DNA of 64,000 nucleotides from Cymodocea nodosa (taxonomy: Eukaryota; Streptophyta; Magnoliopsida; Alismatales; Cymodoceaceae): assembly GCA_036874045.1 (NCBI GenBank), contig CM072337.1, positions 7,812,001 to 7,876,000 on the forward strand. The letters are read 5' to 3'. Each line of letters begins with the position of its first letter. The first letter of the stretch is position 1. Positions 47,340-58,759 of this stretch are shown here, in pieces. The notes beneath the pieces are model-generated. The model ran no database searches. It was not told the origin of the DNA and worked only from the letters and a program-made list of their open reading frames with translations. The translations under genes and the position numbers were made by a program.

Positions 47340-49494
47340 ATGGCTTCGTCTGGACGTTTTTCTACCCTCTCTTAGCAAGGGCAAGAATTGCGGATTCAAC
47401 GAATGGAACAAGATCTCTAGACAGGTATGGAAGATCTTTCTCCTACAAAAGCTCAACTCATTATTTCTACCGGTGAAGTGGTCATTGATATTGAGTTAGT
47501 TTATGGAACCTCAGAAATTATCACTCGTTTACTGTGTTTGGAGAAATAATTGTCTGTTCTTTGTAAATTTCATCATATTACCACCTTTGTTAAAAGTGGG
47601 AAACAGTTGAAAACCAAGAAGCCTTCCTCGAGAAAATTCACCAAACCCTCTACTGGTCATAAGAAACAGAAGACCTCGTCTACCCGTTCTTCACAGTGTA
47701 CTAAAACAGATTCTGTTGCTCCTCGGGTTTCTAAGGATTCTTCCTCGGATGATGAAGACATATTTACTGCCAAAGTTAACTCCTTAGAACCTCAATTTAA
47801 ATATGTTTATGAGGCTTATGTCAGCTAATTTTTGAGTACTTCTGAGGATATTAGGGCATCTAAGAAATGAACATTGCATATGGCCATACACTTACAAGAT
47901 ACACTAGTAAGGAGGAGAAATCAAGCTTTACTGCATAAACTCAATGAGCAACTAGGAATTAAAATTCAAGAGCCTACAGATCTTGTTTATTATCATGATT
48001 TTTCTGATATGGTAGATAAGAAGAAATCAATGGCTGAACTTGAATTCTTTTTGCCCTAGAAAGGAATTGATTTTAGGCATGTGGCTAGCAAATCATATCC
48101 TCAAATTCCTAACTTTTGTATTGGAACTTTACACCAACTTGCTCTTGGTCCTTCTCACTTGATTTCTTCATCTACTCTAGTTTTGCTTATAGTTTCCACA
48201 TCTCCCCTTCCAACTACTCAATTCACATACTCTAGGAGAAGAAAGAAAACTCTTTCCTCTCATCTGAGTTTTACCAAACCTCTGTTTGTAAATAAAGAAG
48301 ACTTCATACTTCCTCCTCCTTCATCTGATGTAGAATCTCATCCAATTCCTTCTCCTCACACTCATATGGTGATACAAGGATTGTATGCAGATTCAGGTTC
48401 TGTTTCTATTCCTCAATCTCCTCCACCTTCTGAAACCCCTCTAGTAGATGAAGATCTAGAGGTTCCAGTCAATTATTCTTCAGATATCCCTGCAAATGTA
48501 TATTATTTCAGATCTTCTACAGCTAGGGATCTCTTTTTCAATAAATATCAAGGAATGAAGATCATCTACAGCAGACCTGTAAATTTTCAAGGAATGGATT
48601 CAATTCATAGTCTGCTCACTCATCAAGGGCTTTTAGGTCATATTTCTTCTCCATCAGGGTTATCCATTTTTGAAGACCTAATTCCCCTTTTCTACTCAAA
48701 TCTTGAGATTTTTCCACATTTTTTACTCCTGCACCTACAACATCAAACAATAAGGATTGATGGAGAATTTTTGGAGACTCTTTTTGGAATACCATCTACT
48801 AGTATAAATATTGCTCTTTCTCCATCAAAATGAATAAATTGATTGGCAAAACTCCTGATAAATATTTTATGTTAGTTATGACTGCAGATCTTCATGGTTT
48901 GGCCCAGATGATTGCCACAATTCTGTCTTCCTTTATATTTAAGAAAATAGGTCATGCAGATGAATTGGAGAGGAAAGTCTACCAAACCACTTATACTGTG
49001 ATGGTGGTATCAAGGTTAACTGGGCAAAAGTAATTATTGCTTAGATTACTCATCTGTAAAGTTTTCTATTTTATGGAGTTTTCATTTATCATCTAATGAC
49101 CAGATATATTGATTTATCGGGCAAACCTTTGAAATCCGTTAAAAGAAGAGTACTACAGCTTAAGGATCTTCAGAGAATGTCCTCTTCTGATCTAGTTGAG
49201 TTGCCCCCTCCTTTTCAACCATTTGCAACTCAAAATTCAGCATCTCATTCTGCAGCAGTTTCACCTCCTACCGCACCTCCTTCAGTAGAAACTCTACCTC
49301 CTGTAGCACCTACTCCAGCTCTAGTAGCTCCATTTACAGTAGTTGACAGTTTTGATACCCTCCTAAAATAGAATGAACTTCTACTTCAACATAATCAGAT
49401 GCTTTTGGATCAAGTAGCTCATTTAGAACAACTTCTGAGGGAGAGGGATAATTTAATTCAAGATTGGTTACAGAAAAAGTCAATTGCACCTTAG
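47340..49494 (+). pseudogene. Cop-2 accessory protein ORF, broken
   Basis: Starts MASSGRFSTLS with early stops. A basic Ser/Thr/Lys-rich region follows ('KTKKPSSRKFTKPSTGHKKQ'), then linkers. The conserved domain runs from about 48490 ('VYYFRSSTARDLFFNKYQGM', 'IIYSRPVNFQGMDSIHSLL', 'LIPLFYSNLE', 'LFGIPSTS') through 'IGHADELERKVYQTTYTVM' near 48950 and 'IDLSGKPLKSVKRRVLQLKD' near 49110. A Pro/Ala-rich tail ('APPSVETLPPVAPTPALVA') and a short coiled end finish at 49494. Frame changes lie near 48830 and 49030, with at least five stops. It is homologous to the Cop-1 and Gyp-B accessory ORFs, but is the most divergent of the three. Confidence 0.72.
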
Positions 49495-49689
49495 ACTGTT
49501 TGTTTTCCTTTGATGTAATTTTCTTTGTTTGTTTTATTATGTATCCATATTGTTTCTTACTCTTCATCAATGAAATTACATTTTATTTATCTCCAAGTAT
49601 CCTTCAATAAATTGTCTCCACTTTTTAATTCTGACAAAGGGGGAGAATATATCTGCTTACAGTTTCGTCATCATCAAAAAGGGTGAGAT
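49495..49689 (+). other. Cop-2 3' end with two polypurine tracts
   Basis: ACAAAGGGGGAGAATA near 49634-49649 and AAAAAGGGTGAGAT directly before the LTR start at 49690. Two tracts near the 3' LTR are common in SIRE-like elements. Confidence 0.7.
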
Positions 49690-49935
49690 TGTTAGTTCAA
49701 TTATTTATCAGTTAATTTTGATGATGAAAAATGTGTGGTTTAATTATTTCTACCATATTTTAGATGTCTTTTTATTCAAATGAATATTGGCTAACTGCTT
49801 TGTACTCAAAGTCTTTTAAATTAGATTTCGATAGGTTATTTTATCTATAGTATATTAATCGGAGAGTTAATTTATTAGTCACCAAACAAAATAGGACAAA
49901 TTGGATGGTTAAGCTTCTCTCCTAGCTTTTCGAAG
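49690..49935 (+). repeat. Cop-2 3' LTR, first 246 bases
   Basis: TGTTAGTTC.. collinear with 22407-22650, ending at 'gcttttcgaag' where Cop-1b begins. The remaining 1.47 kb of the LTR is absent from the window. Confidence 0.9.
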
Positions 49936-51590
49936 TGTTGAGTATTTTTGTTTTGATGATATGTGCTGAATGAAAATAATCATATTTGCTCAATTACTAT
50001 TGCTTGTGAAAAGAAATTAAAATCATCAATTAATACAGAAAAAGCTTACTGATATAAATACTTGTCTATATTGGATTTGAAGTTAATAACTAGTCGTTTC
50101 GTTGCATTAATTTCTCATTTAGCTAAATGTCAAGTTAACGTGTGTTTTTATTGAAAAACATGATATGTTTTAATGTTATATCTTCTGTATCATGAACAGT
50201 GCACGTTTAGACAACTCGTTAAGTTAGAGTTTTGTTTGTATAGAGGTCACATGAGAACTCATTAAGTTAGAGGCTTAAAGGTTAAAATAGGTCACGTGAT
50301 AACTCGTTAAGTTAGTGAGTAAAAGAAGAGACGAACTCGTTAAGTTAGTGTTATACACGTGGTGAAATTTTAAGTTATGAATGTTGTATTGTATCACGTG
50401 AGGTGCACATGTTTAACTCGTTAAGTTAACATAACTAAACGCGTTGAGTTGCTATATTGAACACTAAGGCAACGCGTTAGGTTAGCGTTATAAACTTAAG
50501 TTGTTATTATTTGCACGTGGTAAAATTCTTATTATAAAAACATTTGTTTATTACTGGTTCGTTGAGATATCATAACACAACGAAAATGGTTCGTTGAGTT
50601 ATCATAACACAACGGAGATGGTTCGTTGAGATAGCATAACACCACAGACTTAGTTCGTTGAGTTAGCTACAGTACTTGTCACGTGAAATGGCACATGAGG
50701 AACTCGTTAAGTTAGAAACGTTAAGTTATATATATACTTATGTTACTCGTTTAGTTAACATTAAAGTAACGACTACTTATTACACTGATGAAAAAACTTT
50801 GGATGAGAAAGTTTATTTTGTAGGAAATTTTTCAGAGATCCAAGACTAATGATTAAAGAAAATTCGAAATATAAACGTGGGTTAGAACGTGTGTTTCGAT
50901 GAAGGAAAAAGGAAAGACGTGGAGAAGTGGAAAACTGGTAGTGGTTAAACATGAAGGATATGCATGAAATGAAGATACAGTATAAAAGGCATAGAATTAT
51001 CGTTGATTAATTAATCCTTGCACACAAAAAGAAAAATCTTTTCAAGGATCAAACCATCCTTGCACACAAAAAGAAAAATCTTTTCAAGGATCAAAACATC
51101 CCTGCACACCAAAAGAAAAATCTTTTTCAGGGATCAAAAACACCTTCTCGGGGAAAATCTCTCAAGTGGAAGAAAGTTCAGTGAAGCATAAAAAGGTAAG
51201 ATTTTCGTCACTGAAGATTTGAAGTATCAGAAGAAAGCAAATTCGATGAAGCATGAAAAGACAAGTTATTCGTCATTGAAGAATTGCTGAAGAAGAAAAA
51301 GAAGAAGAAGAAAGATCTCAAACAGGGAGAAAAGTTTTAAATTCCGCAAATTAGTTTTCTCTATCTGTAGTTATGAAATTGTTTAGATGATACATGGTAT
51401 CGAAATATAATTGCATCTACAATTTCTGAGGAGAATTGAATTGTATATTGTAATTGAAACCTTGAATAAAAATGATTTTATGAAAACAATGTCTCGACTT
51501 GTTTTTGAGTTTTAAAGTTTCAATTATATTTCAGAAAATATTAAAGATACACAATTCACCCCCCCTCTTGTGTAGCCATATGATCCTACA
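49936..51590 (+). repeat. Cop-1b 5' LTR with TATA box and hairpin minisatellite
   Basis: TGTTGAGTAT..GATCCTACA. Many AACTCGTTAAGTTAG-type words fill 50210-50480, and GTTGAGTTA/GTTGAGATA words fill 50560-50670. A TATA box TATAAAAGG is at 50981-50989. Just downstream, three 42-43-base units (51016-51142) each contain CCTTG..CAAGG arms, so each can fold into a hairpin near the start of the transcript. Poly(A)-type AATAAA is at about 51465. The LTR ends with a CCCCCCC-containing pyrimidine run and CCTACA. Confidence 0.93.
51016..51142 (+). repeat. 42-base tandem hairpin units in the Cop-1b LTR
   Basis: Units at 51016-51057, 51058-51099 and 51100-51142. Each starts CCTTGCACAC or CCCTGCACAC and ends CAAGGATCAAA or CAGGGATCAAA. 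The third unit has compensating changes in both arms (CCTTG/CAAGG to CCCTG/CAGGG). The other Cop-1b LTR has the same three units (about 62607-62732); Cop-1a LTRs appear to have two. Confidence 0.85.
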
Positions 51591-51592
51591 AG

Positions 51593-51604
51593 TGGTATCA
51601 GAGC
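51593..51604 (+). other. Cop-1b primer binding site
   Basis: TGGTATCAGAGC, the exact complement of the initiator Met tRNA 3' end used by most plant copia elements, two bases after the LTR. Confidence 0.92.
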
Positions 51605-51788
51605 TTTGTTAATAATCTTTGATATAAAATCGATACCAACTTATTTAATATCATTGCTTATTCTACCTCCCTTGTTTTTAAATAGAAATTAACCTGAGCA
51701 TACGTTTAACTTTCTTGATTTAAGGCTCAAATTGTTTTAAAGTTTTTAGACTGTTTAAAATCAAATAGGTTGAAAAATCTAAGGTAAA

Positions 51789-52732
51789 ATGGCTATTGGA
51801 AATGGTAATTTTTCTTTATATGAAGGCCAAAATCTTAATCATCCTCCTTTATTTGATGGAATACATTTTGAATATTGGAAATATAGGATGACTTTTTTTC
51901 TTCAAAGTATAGATCATAAATTGTGGTTCATGATTTCTAAACCATATACTCTTTTAACTACTCCTTATAATACTTGGACAATTACTGAAAAAGAAAATGA
52001 AACTCTGAATGCTAAGGGCTTAAATATTTTATTCTGTGCATTGAGTTATGATCAGTTCAGTAAAGTGTCGGCATATAAATCTCTTATGAGGTGTGGCATA
52101 CATTAGAAGTTTCACATGAAGGTACTTCTCAAGTTAAAGAGACAAAAATAAACATGTTGATTCATAAGTATGAACTCTTTAAGATGCATGAAGACGAAAA
52201 TATTTCTGAGATGTTTTCCAGATTTCTTGATATCATAAACTCTTTAAAATGTTTAGGAAAGAATTTTGAACAGAAGGATTTGGTGAGGAAAATTGTTAGA
52301 TCCCTAAGTTCTAAATGGTCTCAGAAAGTAACATCAATTGAGGAATCACGAGATTTAAATGTTTATACTATAAATGAACTTATAAGAAATTTAACAGCTT
52401 ATGAAGTTCAATTAAATGAATCACTGAGTCACAACAAACTAAAAATGAAGAAAGAAATAGCCTTCGAAATTAATTCAGATTCTGATATATCTACTAATTC
52501 TGACGAGGATTTGATTTTGCTAACTAGGAAATTCAAGAAAGCATGGAAAGCTAGGAAACAGCAAAAGAACAAAAATGATAAACCCTCAACGTCAAAATCA
52601 TTGAATGACAAGAATTCTTCATCCAGAAAGTATGTATGTTACAACTGTAAGAAACCTGGACATCTTTCTCCAGATTGTCCTATGAGGAAAAATGAAAAGC
52701 AAAGTAAGACAAATCAGAAGAAGACGGCTTAG
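51789..52732 (+). pseudogene. Cop-1b gag
   Basis: Starts MAIGNGNFSLYEGQNLNHPP. A one-base deletion near 52082, compared with Cop-1a ('aaatctgctta' versus 'aaatctctta'), splits it into frames 51789-52106 and 52091-52732. The second part carries copia gag motifs ('YELFKMHEDENISEMFSRFL') and an intact CCHC zinc knuckle CYNCKKPGHLSPDC (about 52638-52680). A stop ends it at 52732 (TAG for CAG). One frameshift and one stop separate it from a working gag. Confidence 0.9.
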
Positions 52733-54051
52733 AAAACTTAGAAAAAGTTTTACAAGAAAAAGGCTTTGAAGGTCACTTGGGATGACACGTCTGAAGAGTC
52801 TGAATCTGAGGAATCAGCATCAAAATCTTCACATTCAGAAGGAGAACATGAGTTAGAAGACGTTGCTCATGTGTGCTTCATGGCAGATGAGTCTGAGGTA
52901 ATATCTGATCCTGAAAGTCATTCAAATTTCAACTTTGATGAATTATTATGTGCTTATCATGCATTATTACAAAAACTTAAAGTATGTAAACTGGAAAATA
53001 AGAATATTAGAAAATCTTCATCCATTATGGAAGAAGAAAATTGTTTCCTATCTACTACTTTAGAAAAGTTTAAATGTGATAATGAAAATCATGCTAGAGA
53101 TTAGCAAAAATTTAGATTTAATGAATGTATCTTGCATGAACAAATACAGAATATAAATGCTGAAAAATTAAAGATAGAATCTGAAAATGAAATGTTGAGA
53201 AACAATATAAATGAACTTGAATTAGAGATAGAAAAATTAAAACTGAGAGAGCAAGATTTAAATTCTACCTTTGAGAAATGGAATTTAAGTCAAACTAAGT
53301 TAGACAAACTAACTAGTACCCCTGCGGTGTCTTATAAATTTGGCTTAGGATTTGATTTGATTATCCTGAATATCTTGAATCTCAAGCCAATAAAGGATTT
53401 ATTAGTTGCAGTTCAAGTAAATCTAAGACTAAAATTCCTTTTATTATGAAACAAGGTAATAAATATGTAGAAGTAGGTACTTCAAGGGATGAATCATGTA
53501 GTAATAATATAAATCAATGTGATTTGTCAAATTGTACTTCTAACATGACTATAAATGTCTCTAAAAATCTTGTTTCTTGTTTTGGAAATTCAGTTTCTAA
53601 TGTTTCTAAAATTTCAGACAATTATAGTAAACTGAAAATTCAGAAACTTGAGCATGTAATTCAATACACTGGTATTAGACCAATTACTCATTTTGCATGT
53701 GATGAAACAAAAAATTCTTGTGCAGAAAAAGATTTTGTATGTATGGAAAGTGTTAATACAAGTACAAAATCTTGGTATAAACTTACAGAATTGTATAAGC
53801 ATGACCAAAATAAATTAACAACTGATAAAAATATGTTTGGTCTTGATTATACTACATCTGAAAACAAAAAGAATGATTGCAAAAGCAATAATGCTATATG
53901 TGAGTATGAAGCTAATGATAAATCAATAGTACTTACAACTAATAAGAATATAAATGATAATGTTAAACTATTTTTAAACAAAAAGAAGAAATATGCGTTT
54001 AATGAACTTGGTCCTCAACAACATTGGGTACCAAGAAAAAGTTTTTCTTAA
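52733..54051 (+). pseudogene. Cop-1b gag-to-protease linker, coiled-coil rich
   Basis: Collinear with the Cop-1a linker: an acidic Ser-rich part ('DDTSEESESEESASKSSHSE'), the coiled-coil part ('NNINELELEIEKLKLREQ') and the end 'NELGPQQHWVPRKSFS'. A TAG for TTG near 53102 and a frameshift near 53360 break it. High similarity to Cop-1a outside these breaks. Confidence 0.75.
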
Positions 54052-55620
54052 TTTGTGTTGCATGAGGAAACAACATCAAAATGGATCTTGAACAATGGAG
54101 TGTCAAGTCACATGACCGGACAAAAAAGTCTATTACAAAATTTTACAAATACCATGAAAGGAAGTGTAACATTTGGAAACAAAAGCAAAGATAAAATCAT
54201 AGGTATGGGCAATGTTCAAATAACTCCTACTTGTGTTATTTTGAATGTACTATATGTAGAAAACCTAGGATTTAATTTGTTGAGTGTCATAAAACTAACT
54301 GAAAATGGATATTATGTAGTGTTTGAAGATAATGTATGCAAAATAATTGATAAAAATACAGATGAAATTAAGTTTATTGCTAAAAGAAAAGGTTCCGTAT
54401 GTATTTTATCTTTACCTTTTGGTGGAGTTGATTTAAATTCATGTTTGCTAGCTGAAACTAGTGATGCATATCTATGGCATAGAAGGATTGGGCATATAAA
54501 TATGAGACTATTACATAAACTATTTAGAAAACAATTAGTGAGAGGTTTACCAAAGATTAAATACTCATAGAACTTTATGTGTGATGCATGTGAGTTAGGT
54601 AAACTTCACAAAAACTCTTTTAAATCCAAAACTGATATTTCAAGCAAGAGAGTCTTAGAACTTATACATATGGATCTATTTGGACCAACAAGAATCATGA
54701 GTCTTGGTGGTAAACGGTATATATTTGTTTTAGTAGATGACTTCTCTAGATACACTTGGGTATATTTTCTAGCATCTAAGACAGAAGTTTTTGAAAAATT
54801 TAAAATGTTTTGCAATTTTGTTCAAAATGAGCAAAGTGTCTCTATTCAAAAACTTAGGAGTGATCATGGAACTGAATTTGATAATGATCAAATGGATAAC
54901 TATTGTAATGAGCATGGCATTGATCACATATTTTCTTTTCCAAGAGCACCGTGTCAAAATGGTGTTGTTGAGAGAAAGAATAGATCACTTCAAGAAATGG
55001 CCAAAACTATGTTGAATGAACATAAGTTACCTCAAAATCTTTGGGCTGAAGTAGTAAATATAGCTTGTTATGTTATTAATAGAAGTCATTTAAGACCTCA
55101 TGTTAATAAAACTCCTTTTGAAATTATGTTTAATAGGGTTCCAAAAATTTCCTATATGAAACCATTTGGCTGCAAGTGTTTTATTCTTAATACTAAGGAT
55201 AAAATGGATAAATTTCAAGCCAAATCGGATGAAGGAATTTTTGTAGGTTACTCTACTAGAAGTAAAGCCTATAGAGTATATAACAAGACTTCTAGGACTA
55301 TTGAAGAAACCCTCCATGTAAGCTTCAATGAAAATTCTCTTAGAGAATCTCAATCTAAAGCTGATAATGATGATATGATCAATTTTCCAAATGAGTTAGA
55401 GATCAATAGAGAGATTGATGATTTATCTGAGAAAATCAAAAATATGAACTTAAATGATCAAACTAATGATGAAAGTGATGGACTTTAAGATGTTGATGAG
55501 AATATTGAGGAAAATAAGAGAAATTGGCGTTATTCTTCATCACATCCCATTACTCAAGTCATTGGTAATATTAATGAGGGAGTTAAAACTAGAGCTTCAG
55601 TAAATTTAAATAGTATGTGT
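54052..55620 (+). pseudogene. Cop-1b protease and integrase
   Basis: The protease motif reads 'WILNNGVSSHMTG', so the catalytic aspartate and serine (DSG) are changed to NNG; Cop-1a keeps DSG. The pre-integrase region has 'LWHRRIGHINMRLLHKL' and 'CDACELGKLHKNSF'. The integrase core has 'HMDLFGPTRIMSLGG', 'LRSDHGTEFDN' and 'NGVVERKNRS', with D-D-E complete. Stops lie near 54568 (Lys position) and 55486. The open integrase stretch 54577-55488 is the longest intact copia integrase in the window. Confidence 0.9.
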
Positions 55621-57171
55621 ATGTTTGTTTCTATGGTGGAACCAAGGAATATACAAGAAGCATTATCTGATGAAAATTGGATAGTGGCAATGCAAGAAGA
55701 ACTAAATCAATTCATCAGAAATGATGTATGGGAATTAGTTTCTCCACAAGAAAATTAGTCCATAATAGGTACAAAGTGGATCTTTAGAAACAAAACTAAC
55801 GAAACTGGTCAAACTATAAGGAATAAAGCTAGATTAGTTGCACAAGGTTATACACAGGAAGAAGGATTAGATTATGATGAAACATTTGCTCATGTGGCTA
55901 GGTTAGAAAGTATTAGAATATTATTGGCCTATGCTTGTTATATGGATTTTAAATTATATCAAATGGATGTAAAGAGTGCATTTCTAAATGGTTTAATTAA
56001 TGAAGGAGTCTATGTAAAACAACCACCTAGATTTGAAGATATTAAAAATCCTGACTTTGTGTATAAATTGAAGAAAGCCTTATATGGTTTGAAGCAAGCA
56101 CCTAGATCATGGTATGAAAGATTGTCTACTTTTTTAATAGAAAAAGGCTATATCATGGGAAAAGTGGATCATACTCTATTTATTAAGAGAGATGGTAAAG
56201 ATCAGATTGTTGTTCAAATATACGTGGATTATATAATCTATGGAGCAACCTTTGATAAGTTGATAGAAATATTCTCTGAAGAGATGACTAATCAGTTTGA
56301 TATGAGTATGATAGGAGAACTTTCATATTTTCTAGGACTTCAAATTAAGCAAATGGATAAAGGTATATTTTTAAATTAGGAAAAATATGCAGATGAAATG
56401 CTTAAGAAATTTAATTTTAATGATACAAGGATTCGAGGAACTCCTATGAGTACTACTTTAAAGTTAGATATTGATGACATAGGAAAATCTATAGATCAAA
56501 GAAAATACAAAAGTATGATTGGTTCTTTACTTTATTTGACTGCTAGTAGACCTGATATTATGTTTGCTGTGTGTGTTTGTGCTAGATTTCAATCTAATCC
56601 TAAAGAATCACACTTAATTGCAGTTAAAAGAATATTTAGATATATACAAGGAACTAAAAATTTCGGACTGTATTATTCTAAGGATAGTTCAATAGATCTT
56701 ATAGGTTATACTGATGCTGATTATGCAGGATCTAAATCTGATAGAAAGAGTACCAGTGGCACATGTCAATTATTGGGAAATAATTTGGTGTCATGGTTTA
56801 GTAAAAAGCAAAACTGTGTAGCACTTTCTACTACAGAAGCTGAATATGTTGCTGCTGCACTATGTTGCACTCAGATTCTGTGGATAAGGCAAACTTTAGA
56901 AGATTTTGGATTATCTTATGATACAACTTAGATTTATTGTGACAGTAGTTCTGCAATAAATCTTTCTAAAAATCCTGTATTACATTCAAGAGCAAAACAT
57001 ATAGAGGTTAGACATCATTTTCTAAGAGATAACGTAATTAAAGGAAAAATTAAATTAGAATTTGTGTCTAGTAAAAATCAATTAGCTGATATATTTACAA
57101 AACCTCTAGACGAAAATACATTCTGCAAGATTAGATTAAATTTAGATATTTGTAGGCTATGTGATGTGTAA
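55621..57171 (+). pseudogene. Cop-1b reverse transcriptase and RNase H
   Basis: RT has '[15 protein letters not shown]', '[17 protein letters not shown]' and a catalytic box changed to YVDYI. RNase H is well kept: 'GYTDADYAGSKSDRKSTSG', 'STTEAEYVAAALCC', 'YCDSSSAINLSKNP' and the tail 'LADIFTKPLDENTF', ending in a stop at 57169-57171. Stops occur near 55757, 56378 and 56930, all readable as CAG/CAA or Glu codons changed. A single copy of the segment duplicated in Cop-1a is present here. Confidence 0.92.
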
Positions 57172-58759
57172 AATGCTTAAACTCCACATAAAAAGATAAA
57201 TATTATTGATGATGTTGTTCACTTCATAGATATTATATACTTATTATAAATATCTAAAGTAATATCTAAACTGCTGCTTAAGATACTATGTATTTATTGT
57301 AAAATCATAGTAGTATCTTATTGATTTTAAGTAGTTTATCAATTTTAATAGTTTTTACGATTTTAAGTGGAAGTGTAAATGAAAAACATTAAATACTTCT
57401 GACATTCTGAAATATTGATTAAATGTTTTCTTTGAATCAAGGAAAATGCATATGATCATGCATAAATTTGACTTAATTGATTAAACTTGTAGAATAAGTT
57501 ATATGTAACTCATCTTAAACTGTTAATCAAAAGTATAAGCTTATTGAAACTGATTCATATTCTCAATATAATCATAGAAGTAAAAATTGTATGAGATTTG
57601 TGTTTTATTGCATCTGTATTAATGGAATACATATATACTGTGCTTAAAATGAAAAGTTCTTACAAAGTAAAAATCTTTGAGAGTTTATTGATTTGTTTGA
57701 TCACGAGCCTTTTGTACTTGAGCAGATAGGTATGTAAGGATTGTTGTCCTGAAAAAGGATTCTTTAAATCTGGCAACCTAAGGTCCTGATCAGATCTGGG
57801 ATTGTTGACTGAAAGCTCATTACACGTGTACATTAGAAAGCTCTTGTATGATTCAAGCTTTTCAAACTAACTTTTAAAGAAAATTATCAATATTTACTGT
57901 TTTGAAAAGAAAAAGTTGTTTCATTAATTACAAATATCTTTGAATCGCATATAGTTTATACCAATATGACTACTGATTTATTGAATCAACATTAGTACTT
58001 TTGAAAACGTTTATTTGAGATACATTCTTTTATTCTCCTTGAATTAATCGAATTGAGTTCAAAGTTATGTTTTGATTCATATACAGTAGGAATTGATTCT
58101 GGAAATCCTTTTTGATGATGTCAGGATAACGGAAGTCTCTAAAAAGAAAATGTAAAAGTATAGTTATACTTAACATCTATTGTCACTACAAGTATATTTT
58201 GTATTTTGATTGAATATATTTGAAGTATATTTGTAGGGGGAGCATTAACAATGTCAAAAACAGATTAATATAATTTAAAATACAAATCTTAGTTAATCTG
58301 AATTAATGTCCTCTTAAAATCTTGATGAAATAATTTAAAAAGACTAATAAACTATTTTAGATTCAAAGGACAAAATGTTCAAATAGTTTACAATGTTCTC
58401 AAGATAATGTTAAGTTTAGCATGTGTGTTGTTTTCGGAACGTTTTAGTTGGAAGCATCCGAAAATTATTTTAAGTGTACTAACTAGACGTTATGTTAGAT
58501 AAGGTAACGTGTAAAATTGCCTCTAGATAGTGTTTTACTCGTTAGGTTAGTTAACTCAACGAGTTATACTTGAATATTTCGGGTACCTTGATTGAATAAA
58601 CTTTATTCAATATTTATTTAATTTCTAAACCCGACTTATCTTCACGTTGAGTTATATGCCTAAAAACCCTATTTAAACACTTATTACATGGGGACTTAGG
58701 TTATTTGTAAACTTTGTCAAGAAAATCTTTCCCGCTTGTTGCTGTTACAACCTGTGACG
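57172..58759 (+). promoter_or_regulatory. Cop-1b post-pol noncoding module and candidate accessory promoter
   Basis: No gene. About 57190-58240 is the module shared with Gyp-B 31370-32400 and with 1932-2624. An internal purine tract GTAGGGGGAG lies at 58233-58242. Then palindromes: TTTTCGGAACG..GCATCCGAAAA (58430-58462), 'GTTAGTTAACTCAACGAG' near 58545-58563 and CACGTTGAGTTATA near 58643. A TATTTAAAC box at 58670-58678 lies about 90 bases before the ATG at 58760. Confidence 0.55.

Larger units (their letters stand above)
22407..49935 (+). mobile_element. Cop-2, SIRE-like Ty1/copia element, split by Gyp-B, 3' LTR cut by Cop-1b
   Basis: Plus-strand copia element inserted in the Gyp-A integrase. 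Its parts are the 5' LTR, primer site, gag, linker, protease, integrase, RT, RNase H, a noncoding stretch split by Gyp-B at 29370/46144, an accessory ORF, purine tracts and the first 246 bases of the 3' LTR. It is a different family from Cop-1 (LTRs and gag differ), but shares the long linker and the post-pol accessory gene. Many stops indicate an old insertion. The host target duplication cannot be checked because the right end is gone. Confidence 0.9.

Noticed and set aside
51016..51142. CRISPR-like appearance of regular repeats
   Set aside because: Units are directly adjacent without unique spacers, in a plant retrotransposon LTR.
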